Of a DNA stretch of 64,000 bases, positions 36,745 through 46,734 are shown in pieces. Position 1 is the first letter of the stretch. The number at the start of each line of letters is the position of its first letter. The notes under the pieces were generated by a model. That model did no database searches and was not told where the DNA came from. It worked only from the letters and a program-made list of their open reading frames with translations. Source of the DNA: Rhizophagus irregularis. Its lineage: Eukaryota; Glomeromycota; Glomeromycetes; Glomerales; Glomeraceae. The position numbers and the translations under genes were made by a program. The DNA lies in assembly GCF_026210795.1 (NCBI RefSeq), contig NC_089429.1, positions 4,092,001 to 4,156,000 on the forward strand. Direction: 5' to 3'.

Positions 36745-37420
36745 AAAAAATAAATCTTTGCCTATTTTAACAAACTATTATATTTTAAAAAAATCAAAAA
36801 ATACTATATAAATATTAAAATTAAAAATTGAATAACAAAAAATAAAATTAAAAAGTCTAAAATTAAAGATCAAAAATAAAATTAAAATACTATAATAAAA
36901 TATATAAAAGATTATATATGCAAAATTTATTATAACATTTTATTTTATACTTCAAATTCTTTTAAAGAAAAAAATCTTTATAAAATAAAATTTACCAATA
37001 CATTTTTTATTATAAAATTTTACTAATAAAAAAAATATTTTACCAATAAAAAAACTTCCAAATATAAATTCCATTAAAATTTTTAATAAAATTTTTCTAA
37101 CAAAATTCTTTACCAATAAATCCTCTAATAAAAGTACTATATAAAAGAAATAAATACTTTGTTTATTTCAGTAAACTAACTGCAAGAAAATCAAAAAATA
37201 TTATAGAAATATTAAAATTAAAAATTAAATAAAAAAAATAATTTAAAAAATTTAAAATTAAAGATTAAAAATAAAATTAATAAAATATATAAAGGTTATT
37301 ATACAGTCAACTTTCTGTAAATATACCTTCTATAAATGTACACCCTCTATAAATGTACCTTTTATCTAATCTCAAATATGCAAAATTTTATTATAATATT
37401 TTATTTTGAAAATTTTAAAG
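36745..37420. other. AT-rich spacer with one solo pogo-like end
   Basis: No gene. At 37304-37370, TACAGTCAACTTTCTG followed by TCTATAAATGTAC repeats looks like one end of a Tc1/pogo-type element similar to the left end at 4584. No partner end is visible. Confidence 0.45.
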
Positions 37421-38095
37421 TATACACGGGGTGTTTGAACAGGACCCCGAATATTACTAAAACAACTCAGATCCTATATAACTAAAATTTCAAAATGTGA
37501 TATCTCAGTCAATATTACACCTAAAAAGATGAATTATATATCAAAATGTTCGTCTCGTTGAAACGAATCTAACAAGCCAAAGATCATTAATATCCAATCA
37601 CTGGATCCCGAGATAGCAAATTTTGAGTCTAAAATTTACATATAACTTTATACATTTGGAACAGAAATTAATTATAAGGTTTATACAAATTCAGATCTGA
37701 GTTTTTTTAGTAATATTCGGGGTTCTATGAACACAGGTCATGTGAAATATAATGACACTAATGTTACACCCTTTTACTTTTTCTATGCAATATATGTATT
37801 TTTGACTGCTCTATAAGTTTACTTAAGGCATCAAAAGGGGGTTTTGAATGTTGTTTTGACTTATATATGAAAAATTGTCTTTGTCGATCATTTCCTAAAT
37901 TTTTTAAGAGTGATCGGCAAAATCAATTATTTATAGGTAAAGTCAAAACTGATATTTAAAAGCACCTTTGATTCCTTAGGTAAACTTGTAAAGCAGGCAA
38001 AAATCCATTTATCTACTAATTTTGAAGTTTATACTATTAGTCAAAATGGTAATAATCACATAACCCAGATTCAAACATCCTGTGTACAAATAGAA
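37421..38095. mobile_element. Palindromic element with a second MITE inside
   Basis: The outer arms match inverted: TACACGGGGTGTTTGAAC at the left against the complement of TTCAAACATCCTGTGTA at the right. A second pair of long arms (GACTGCTCTATAAGTTTAC at 37803 against its complement near 38003) lies further in. The left arm is broken by the MITE at 37441-37726. The outer element encodes nothing. Confidence 0.6.
37441..37726. mobile_element. ~285-bp MITE nested in a palindrome
   Basis: Ends AGGACCCCGAATATTACT and AGTAATATTCGGGGTTCT are inverted. TTTGAACA at the left and TATGAACA at the right look like a slightly diverged 8-bp duplication. The terminal sequence places it in the same family as the MITE in HECT exon 3 (21886-22180). 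Confidence 0.75.
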
Positions 38096-38739
38096 ATTGC
38101 CTTTTATTTTATAGTCTTAAATTCTTTAAATTTTTATTAAAGAAAAAAATCTTTATAAAATAAAATTCACCAATATTGCAATACATTTTTTATTATAAAA
38201 ATTTACTAATAAAAAAAAATTATACCAATAAAATTAAAATTTCCAATAAAATTTTTTATAAAAAAAAATTAAAAAAAAAATTTTTTAACAAAATTCTTTA
38301 TCAAAAAAATTTCTAATGAAAATTTTTATATAAAAAAATAAATACTTTACTTATCTTAGCAAACTGTTTATACTTTAAGAAAATTAAAAATACTATATAA
38401 ATATTAATAAATAAAAAAAATAAAATTAAAAAATCTAAAATTAAAGATTAAAAATAAAATTAAAATACTATAGTAAAATATATAAAAGATTATATTATAT
38501 ATGCAAAATTTTATTATAACATTATATTTTATAATTTTAAATTCTTTTAATTAAAAATCTTTATAAAGTAAAATTCACCAACACATTTTTTATTATAAAA
38601 CTTTACTAATAAAAAAAATATATAAATTTTCTGTTAAAAACTTTCAAAACTCTTTAGATAAAAAAAATCCCATTAAAACTTCTAATAAAATTTTTTATAA
38701 AAAAAAAAATCTTTTATTAAAAAAAAATTTTCCAACAAA
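38096..38739. other. AT-rich stretch, no gene seen
   Basis: A/T-rich, with TTTATTATAAAA-type motifs repeated from the earlier desert at 33.1-33.8 kb and 36.1-37.2 kb. These may be old duplicates of one AT-rich repeat. Confidence 0.5.
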
Positions 38740-39480
38740 ATTCTTTACCCATTTTAGTAAACTGTTTGCACTTTAGCATTAAATACTTTGCCTATTGGCA
38801 AACTGTTTGCACTTTAGCATTAAATGCTTTGTCCACCTTAGCAAACTGTTCGCACTTTAACATTAAATGCTTTACCTTTTGGCAAACTGTTTGCACTTAT
38901 AGCGTTAAATGCTTTGCCCATCTTAGCTAGCTGTTTGCACTTTAACATTAAATGATTTGCCTATTGGCAAACTGTTTGCACTTTAACGTTAAATTCTTTA
39001 CTCACCTTAGCAAACTGTTCGTATTTTAACATTAAATGATTTGCCTATTGGCAAACTGTTTGCACTTTAGTGTTAAATGCTTTCCCCACCTTAGCAAACT
39101 GTTTACACTTTATAGTGTTAAATGCTTTGCCTATCTTAGTAAAATGTTTGCACTTTAACATTAAATGCTTTGCCTATTGGCAAACTGTTTGCACTTTAAC
39201 ATTAAATGCTTTGCCTATTGGCAAACTGTTTGCACTTTATATCGTTAAATGCTTTGCCCACCTTAGCAAAATGTTTGCACTTTAACATTAAATGCTTTGC
39301 CTATTGGCAAACTGTTTGCACTTTAACGTTAAATGCTTTACTCACCTTAGTAAACTGTTTGCACTTTAACATTAAATGCTTTGCCTATTAGCAACCTGTT
39401 TGCACTTTAACATTAAATTTTTTTCCACCTTAGTAAACTGTTCACACTTTAACATTAAATGCTTTGCCTATTGGCAAACT
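38740..39480. repeat. ~41-bp tandem array with a hairpin in each unit
   Basis: About 18 units of the form CTTTAACATTAAATGCTTTG followed by CCTATTGGCAAACTGTTTGCA. Two unit types alternate irregularly, one with TTTGCCTATTGGCAAA (a perfect hairpin with a TATT loop) and one with CCCACCTTAGCAAAC. Short Leu/Cys-rich frames at 39070-39612 come from the repeat and are not genes. Confidence 0.85.
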
Positions 39481-39651
39481 TTGTGTAACATAATTTTAAA
39501 GTTAAACTGTTTGACAATATTGGCAAAGAATTTGACTGTAAGGTCAAATAGTTTGACGATAACAGCAAATCATTTGAACTTCGCAGTTAATCTTGACCGT
39601 CAAACAGTTTAACTCTCAATGTTAAACTTCTGTCCAGCCTGGCATTCCATA
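39481..39651. repeat. Right copy of the inverted terminal-type repeat
   Basis: TTTGAC-rich sequence ending in CTGTCCAGCCTGGCATTCC, the reverse complement of the start at 1334. The matching part extends about 50 bp inward, including AGTTTAAC, TTTGACGGTCAAG and TTAACTG. The 41-bp array lies directly inside it. Confidence 0.65.
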
Positions 39652-39968
39652 CAGAACATTTTTAGAAAACGAAGCAGAAAAATTGAAATATTTAATTGCC
39701 ACGCTACACTGATGATATTAAATTACTTAATTAGGATAGGCGTTGTAGATTGTTCTAATGATTATGGCTACTGAATTAAGTAATTGAATAAACTTATTTT
39801 TCGCGTGACTATTTTTTTGTTCCTTATCAAATGTTTTATCTAACTTCACTATATAACCTGTATAGCATGTAAATGCTGAGATGTTAATGACAAAAACCGA
39901 ATAATAATAGTTTTGTAATATGTAATACATAATATTCACTGTCTTCAAGAAAGAACAAGCGAGGAATA

Positions 39969-40519
39969 ATGGTTGAAAATAGTAACCCACCAGAAGTAAG
40001 CACAGATACAAACAGCAATAGACTTCGAGCGGTACAACATTTTACTATCGTGACATCAAACGCAAATGAACATTCTTTTGAACTGAGAGCAGTAAATGAA
40101 AAACACCAGATACGCAAAACTTACTTTAATTATTTCCACATACAGCTCATGTGTTTGCGGAGCTCCGATATCATGTTCTTCATAAACTGTCATCAAGAGT
40201 TTTTTAACGTACAGTAATTGTATTAAATTCTAGTCTGTTAGTCTTCCATATGAGAATTGGCCTAAGTTATAATATTTAGTTTTCTGTTATTATTGGTATA
40301 ACTGCTTACTTGATATTTGTCCACTACAAACGACTGTATGATAAATTACTGCAAAAAATTCTTCATTATTTTGGGAGTACGCTTACCCTCGAAGAGGTGA
40401 ATAAAGTGGGTTATATTGAAGAAATTATGAAGGAATACAAAAAGAAAACAGAGATGAGCGAAATTCTCATCAAGCTTATTATGCAATTTATTTTTACAAA
40501 ATTGAAGAAATTATGTTAA
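39969..40519 (+). CDS. Hypothetical small membrane protein (tentative exon set)
   Basis: I do not recognise this. A hydrophilic start at 39969 (MVENSNPPEVSTDTNSNRL, AVQHFTIVTSNANEHSFELR) could splice to a last exon opening after TATTTAG near 40277. That exon encodes a hydrophobic helix (FSVIIGITAYLIFV), then HYKRLYDKLLQKIL and a charged C-terminal helix (EEIMKEYKKKTEMSEILIK), ending at 40519. Intermediate exon borders are uncertain. Overlapping minus-strand frames at 39727-40117 look like shadows. Confidence 0.35.
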
Positions 40520-40655
40520 TTACGCTTTATTTCTAGTAATTGTCTAACTATAGTTTTAAGTAGATACAAAAAATATATATACTGTATATTTGATACAAAA
40601 AAAAATATACAAATTCGTTCAGTTACATGATATAGACAACATAAGTAAAAAACAT

Positions 40656-41078
40656 TTATTTTTCTTCAAATATCCATCCCAATTGATTAGTACCAGCAAT
40701 AATAAATCCATTATTTCCAATATTTGCAAACTGATTGCTATGTTGAACAAGTTGAATGGCATGCTCGCTAGCTTTAGAAGGAACAAATATCCATTCCTGA
40801 TTTAGCTGAAAAATATTTCCTTCAAGAGTAAGAAGATTTCCATTACCCTTGTATGTGACATAGAGGTCAGGATTATTACTGGGACTAATAGTAAAGCCAC
40901 CAGGAGCAGTAGTTAATATCCACTTTGCACCTGCGACTTGTAGACCAATATGATTAGTTTTATCTGCTGCCCAATATAGTTTGGATTTAGGGTCTCGAAT
41001 AGTATAAGTCTTCTGTTGCTGAGACGACCCAACAGCAAGAAGGGTGGCTAAAAGGAGCAAAAAAAGGTTGAATTTCAT
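40656..41078 (-). CDS. Small secreted beta-trefoil/ricin-B-like protein
   Basis: 140 residues in one exon. I chose the ATG at 41078 (MKFNLF) over the longer frame from 41138, because it opens directly with a signal peptide (MKFNLFLLLLATLLAVGSSQ) and sits about 50 nt below a TATA box. The mature part has aromatic/hydrophobic spacing in three blocks (YTIRDPKSKLYWAAD, FTISPSNNPDLYVTYKG, EWIFVPSK...AIQLVQH) and ends GWIFEE. That suggests a beta-trefoil such as ricin-B lectins, but no exact QxW motif is present, so the fold is inference. The length and single secreted domain fit a small secreted protein of a plant-associated fungus. Confidence 0.75.
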   Translation of the reverse strand: MKFNLFLLLLATLLAVGSSQQQKTYTIRDPKSKLYWAADKTNHIGLQVAGAKWILTTAPGGFTISPSNNPDLYVTYKGNGNLLTLEGNIFQLNQEWIFVPSKASEHAIQLVQHSNQFANIGNNGFIIAGTNQLGWIFEEK

Positions 41079-41127
41079 TTTGATTTTGTTTTGCAGAGTT
41101 GTTTTCAAACAGTGCAGAGTCAAGAAG

Positions 41128-41135
41128 TATTTATA
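41128..41135 (-). promoter_or_regulatory. TATA box of the secreted-protein gene
   Basis: TATAAATA on the minus strand, 50 nt upstream of the chosen ATG, within ATTTTATATGTATAAATAC. Position and sequence fit a core promoter; no transcript evidence is available here. Confidence 0.5.
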
Positions 41136-41139
41136 CATA

Positions 41140-42260
41140 TAAAATCAGTACAAAGGCGATGCTAGAAAAACAATTCCCTTGGATTATTGATGCTTTACGA
41201 AAATGACAACACGTCATAAATAGCTTAGCGAGCGAAAGGAAAAATGAAGATGACCTAGTAGCAATATCAAAGTTATGCCACTATGATGATAAAGAATTCG
41301 TGGCCATGTATATATGACATGTGTTGCGGGCAGCCATGGGAATTGTTCTTTCAATGACGCTTCTTTTTAGTATTTTCATATGCTTGCATTTGATCTAACT
41401 TGGAAATTATTCTAGAGGTCACACGTAAACTCTGAAGATTCATACAAATGTCCTCAGTTAACGAATACCAGCACTGGTATTTTCGATAAAAGTTCCATCT
41501 ATCCTGCAGTTAACCAATAAATTTCCATTATTGATGTGAGATATATCACTCACAATTCTTGATTATTGAATGCGTAATGAAAGCTAATCAATAATTTGTG
41601 TGCAATCGCTTGATATCGATCAACAAAAAAGAAATACCATGGTTATTTTATTTCTTTACCCGGAGAAGGATTATCCTGGATTGCTGATTTTTATCTCAAT
41701 TGGTACTAATGTGATAAACATAACAAGTACTTCGTGCTCAGAATTGGATTTCCGTCCACTTTACTTGCTGGAGGATTGATTAAGATGGGTAACAAGTGTA
41801 TAGAGTTTATGAATAAAAAAAGAAAACCATAATTTACAGGTTGCTTATCATTAGATCACAAGAAAACATACAAGAAATCTAATCACAGCTTTGAATTTAT
41901 AACGTCAAGAACACTGTTTTGATAATTTTTAACCTGTATTGATAAAACTTTTTATGATACTATAAATGATATTTGCAAAAAAAATAAAACTCTATCACTA
42001 TACATAAATCAGAGATTATAATCATCCAGATGGTTTCTTACTAATAATTCAAATATGTAAAATTCATTCATTATCAATCTGTGCATTAAATTCGCGTTTA
42101 TGCATTAAACTTGCGTTTATTAATTTGTGATTTGAAGTAAAAATTAATTCGTAATTTACTGCTTTGCTTTTTTTCATTATATTATATATTATTGTTATTT
42201 CTTGATCATTGATCCGCTGGGACCCCGGAGAGCAGGGGAGGACATGATGCAGTACGTTTG
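41140..42260. other. Intergenic, no gene seen
   Basis: No open frame of note. There is a short GC-richer patch at 42210-42260 (GGGACCCCGGAGAGCAGGGG) just below the CRN stop codon. Confidence 0.5.
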
Positions 42261-42267
42261 CCTAAGG

Positions 42268-45253
42268 TTACTTTTTATGTTGTTCATTTACCTCTGCCTC
42301 ATTTACCTCTGCCAGAGCTTTTGGCTTTTTATTAGATGAATTTTGACCATTATCAAAATTTCTCTTTCTTGGATTCTTTAACTCCTTGAACATTTCAATA
42401 TGTTTTTCTTCAAAAATACGATTACAATTACTTGCGTCAATAATTGCAACCCATTCTTCTTCCTCAACTTCCATTTCCTTAGCTTCAATTTCCTCCTTTA
42501 GTGTTACTTCAGCAGGATAACTGATGAAAATCCTAAAAATACCATCATAATTCTTTTTGATCAGTTTTGTTACCTTGTCATAAGATATTTCATAAACTTT
42601 CCCTTTCAACTAGTTATAGGATTCGAAAAAAAAAAATTATTAATATTATAAGTTATTGTAAATCAAAGCACATAAACAAAATTTTAAAAGGATAGTACCA
42701 ATTTAGCTTCATCTCCCTTCTTCTTCGGTCTTGTATGGTAAAACTTTTTTGGATCGGTAGTTAATAGAACATCGCCTTTATTTTTTAATCGAAACTTAGC
42801 TTGAATTAAGACAATATATCTAAAATTATATACAATATTTCATTAATATATATTATCTGTATAAATGACATAAATGACAACATACTTTTTGTCCGAGTTC
42901 ACTGGACACATTACTGTTACTACATCTGGTCCTGCAACATTTTCTGGATAAAAGAAAGGAGAAACGGGGTTTTCCAAAAAATTTGGTAGAGTATAATCAG
43001 AAGTACTACGCGTTGCTAGAACAGAGAGTGAGCAATTAGGTGGTTCATAAATCTTCCAATCATTGTATGGAAGCGGTTTTTTAAATATATCACGAACACC
43101 TTCATCTTGGAAAAGCTTAATAATTGCATTAGGAATAAGAAGCTCCCACAATATCCCCATACTAGATGGAGAGAAATCTATATCAGACATCCGTCTCAAA
43201 ATATGCAAAGAAAAGTCGGTATATTTTAAGAAATATCGCAATGCAGACTCTATTACAAGGGGTTCACTGATAATAATCTGCAATTTACTATCTTTTTCTC
43301 TATGCAATAGAGCGACTCCATATTCAAATAATTCCAAGGCAGATTCTTTTTCAACGATAATTGAATTAAGGCCATCGAACCAATTCTTTATCACTGCTCG
43401 TTCCAATAATGATAAAATATCTACTTCACTTTCACCTTCCTTTAAATTATTCCTTATTCCTTGTCGTATAGTATCATTGTTTGTCCGATTGACAATTTTT
43501 ACCATAATGCTTTTATTACTGTCCGGGTCTGTGTAATATCCTTTGAACTTCGCAAACAATTCATCTATACCATAATTGTTATTTAACCATTCTTCAACAA
43601 AGGTTGTTGCAAACCTAACTCGTCCTACAAACCACCGCATAATATCTTGGTGATCATCAAATGGAAACCCAAATTTTGATAGGAAATTTCTGAGCATTTT
43701 AGTTGAACCGAACTCATTCTTTATAACAATCAAATCTTCATTATTCCAAGTTGCTCCCTTCATGGCATGCGAACCAGTAATATCTAGTACCGACTTCATA
43801 GTTAAACCAGTTCCTGAAGGAATAACGCATATGCCCGAAATTGTAAAAGCTCTAATAACTAGTGAATACAATGGTCGACTTTTATCCTTGTCGGTAGTGG
43901 AGGTGAACTTATTCTGAAATCGATCAATGAGTTCTTGGGCCTCGTCCAAAATTACTGGTAGCCTTTTCTAAAAAATTAACAGTACATAATATAAAGTAAA
44001 CAGATTGAAATGAAAACAAAGCAGATGTAAAAATCTTACCTGATTTACAAGAAGCGATATATTACGAATCAATTTTCGAAGATTATCATCCAAATATTGT
44101 TCTGAGATTTTTCTGAATTCCGAGGTTATTTCCTCAAAAATATCATAATCAAAAAAAACAGTTGGACAAAGCTGTAAGATAGCCCAATTGCACGGATTTA
44201 TTTTTCCGTAATTTTCCAATATATAATTGAGAGTATAAATTCGAGCAAACAATAAACATTTGCTATATCTCGTAGCATAAAGATCATTTTTAGGTAATGA
44301 TTCTTTTAATCTTGGAAATATATGATCAATCATCATACGAAGATCACCCGAACCCGGATTCTCCTTTACAAGACCTGTAAAATAAATTCCGTACTTCTTG
44401 CATAACAATTCAATTAATGTCCTTGTCTTCCCAGAGCCAGAAGTCCCCATGACTATCATGATCTCTTTTATCTGTGAAAGGTCTTCTAAAACAGTAGTGT
44501 CGGTTAGCCCATCATTTCCATTTATTGTAGGAAGATCATTCATGAGGAGTAAAGGTCTTTGTTTGTATTTGGGATTTGAGGGAATTTGGAGATCTCGGAT
44601 GGCATTATAGTAAGGATGAGCTTTATCTGGCTTAAAAATAGGAAGTTTAAGCTTTTCACAACAGCATCTTTTAAAAAGTTCTCTGAAATCAGAGAGAATC
44701 GCATCTACATTTGAAACGACAGTCGATGTATCCGACAAATCAATGCTCCACTCTAGTGAATATGATGTAGTCAAATATGTGTGAAGGAAGAGGAAGAAGT
44801 GAAATCAGTTAGTCAATGTCTCCCAATTTTTTATCTTTAGAATAAGAAATTTGGGTGACACTTACCAGTAGCGGAGATGGCAATAATGTGGATGTTAGAC
44901 ACTATATAATTTTGATTATTTAATTCATCTTTAAAATATTCTTCAAACAGTTCTTCAAGTTCCATTTCTTTTCCACCAAGTTTTTGTACAATGTCTTCTT
45001 CGGTAGAAACATTTTTATCTTTGATTTCTCTTTTCTTAACATTAACTTTCCAAAGTTTCATATTGTTGGAATTAACATTTGCCTTACTACAAATATCATT
45101 TTTGAGAAGTACAACTGTAAGTTCGCTTAAGTAGACTTTTAGTTTATGATCATATTGTTGAAGAATGGTGAACTTTTCAGTATTATCATTGAAAAAGGAA
45201 ACCGGAATTAGAATTTCAGGGTTTAGAAATAAACAATTGAACGACCGTGCCAT
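42268..45253 (-). CDS. Crinkler-type (CRN) protein: ubiquitin-like N-terminus, P-loop NTPase, predicted nuclease
   Basis: Exons 45253-44866, 44752-44040, 43967-42886, 42819-42699 and 42609-42268 join in phase to 882 codons (881 residues) with no lesion. The N-terminal ~130 residues match the CRN header domain in layout (MARSFNCLFL, LKLWKVNVKK-like NMKLWKVNVKK, ending NIHIIAIS). The NTPase has Walker A GTSGSGKT and Walker B VILDEAQ, with the DEAQ block starting at exon 3. The C-terminus has GPDVVTVMCP followed by YIVLIQAKF, the D and Q-x-K pattern of PD-(D/E)xK nucleases, then a Lys-rich tail (KRNFDN, NKKPKALAE). No signal peptide is seen, as is common for Rhizophagus CRNs. Known CRNs of this architecture are thought to act in host or own nuclei; that is family knowledge. 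Confidence 0.88.
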
Positions 45254-45573
45254 TTCGATGATATTGCTAATAAGAGTGAACAAATGTAAGTCAAAAAGAA
45301 ATAAGTTGAAGTAAGCTAAAAAATGTTGAAAGAGTTTTTTGGAGGTATATATACTTGTAAAAACCTCATCATGACTGATAAAATAGACTCGGTGGCTTGT
45401 TGTAAGTTTATCAGTAGCGAAAGAAATGAATCACTTCTCATGAGTAATGCACTCCGGTTTTGTGGGCGCGGTTTGTATCGATCTTCACCATATAAGGAAC
45501 AAGTGACATTTATCTGTCACCTGATCACGTGCAGCCACGAGTTCAAAAACATTAAGTATCTGAGGGACGCAAA
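45254..45573. other. Upstream region of the CRN gene
   Basis: A TATATATA stretch lies at about 45345-45352, 95 nt above the CRN ATG, and may be its TATA region. A segment TGCACTCCGGTTTTGTGGGCGC near 45448 recurs inverted near 46470, so the hAT-type MITE at 45574 may have landed in an older palindromic repeat. The plus-strand frame 45323-45586 has no recognisable domain. Confidence 0.4.
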
Positions 45574-46290
45574 TAGGGATGGTTAGGTCGGTCCTGGTCC
45601 GGTCCTGGTCCTGGGACCTATAAGTCCTATTGAACGGACCTGCAGACCAGGTCCTGTTAGGACCAGTCCTGGACCTGGTCCCAGGACCTGGTCCTGACTA
45701 AGTTATTTATAGATTTTATGAATTTTAGTAATAATTAAATATAAAAAAAGTGAGTTGCGATATCGGGATTCACTTTTTTATATTGATTTTATATAAAAAA
45801 AGTGAGTTGCGGTATCGGGATTCACTTTTTTATATTGATTTTATATAAAAAAAGTGAGTTGCGATATCGGGATTCACTTTTTTATATTGATTTTATATAA
45901 AAAAAGTGAGTTGCGATATCGCGATTCACTTTTTTATATTGATTTTATATAAAAAAAGTGAGTTGCGGTATCGCGATTCACTTTTTTATATTGATTTTAA
46001 TATAAAAATGTGAATCACAATATCGCAACTCATTTTTTATATGATTTTAATAATATAAAAATTGTATTGCAATATTGCAGTGCACTTTTTTATAATTTAT
46101 AATTACTTAAAATCAAATTTACAGCAAATTATACATATATAATTTAAACATATAGATCTCTTATAACCTTATTGGCTAGGACTTTTTAGGACCTGGTCCG
46201 CTTCTGGTCTAAAATTTGGACCTAAAGATCTGCAGACCAGGTCCTAGGACCAGGTCTTTAGGTCCAGGACCTAGGACTTTACCATCCCTA
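45574..46290. mobile_element. hAT-type non-autonomous element (717 bp)
   Basis: The ends TAGGGATGG and CCATCCCTA and the 8-bp duplication GACGCAAA (45566-45573 and 46291-46298) define it. Just inside are dense GGTCC / CCTGG / GGACC motifs in both orientations (subterminal repeats). The middle holds the 52-bp array. The terminal nonamer equals that of the autonomous-type hAT at 6871-10202, but the subterminal repeats differ. Confidence 0.9.
45741..46040. repeat. 52-bp tandem array of palindromic units
   Basis: Five direct copies at exact 52-bp spacing (GTGAGTTGCG at 45750, 45802, 45854, 45906 and 45958) and one inverted copy near 46000. Each unit is a hairpin: AAAAAAGTGA at one side, TCACTTTTTT at the other, with TTGCGATATCG in the loop region. 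Confidence 0.88.
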
Positions 46291-46415
46291 GACGCAAATG
46301 TATCGTTCTTATACGATCAGGTGCTATGTTCTTATACGACGTATATGTCACACAATATAGGTCGTATAAGAAAGTATGTCGTACACGTATAAGAAAGATA
46401 CATTTGCTAGTTTGT
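46291..46415. repeat. ~120-bp hairpin (TTCTTATACG arms)
   Basis: GCAAATGTATC plus TTCTTATACG at the left faces CGTATAAGAAAGATACATTTGC at the right, with a second inner pair TCTTATACGACGTATATGTC / GTCGTATAAGAAAG. The hAT-type MITE sits directly against its left end. Confidence 0.7.
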
Positions 46416-46734
46416 TTTTAGCGGCCTGATCTTTATTTGTCACTGCATAAAACATCACACCCTACCAAAAACTGCGCCCACAAAACTGGGGTGCATGAGT
46501 AATTATCACGAGTATTGATTATGCAATTTATTTTTCGGTTGTACAATTGACTAAAAAAAATAAAGTGCAGTAACTCACGCAGTAACTTTAAAACCGTTAT
46601 ATTATTTTCTCCAAGCCTGAACTCGTTGAAGTAAATATTTGCAAGAAAATTATTAACAACATTAAAGCTGAACGATATAATACGCAATTAAGGTATGAAT
46701 ATTTCAGCTGTGCAAACTAATGACCATTTTTTAT

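Noticed and set aside
37304-37370. A complete Tc1/pogo-type element
   Set aside because: Only one end (TACAGTCAACTTTCTG) is present; I found no facing end within the following sequence.
38740-39480. Possible CRISPR-like array
   Set aside because: The spacers are not unique; both parts of the unit repeat, and the context is eukaryotic.
39070-39612. Three Leu/Cys/Asn-rich short proteins
   Set aside because: They are frames through the 41-bp hairpin array.
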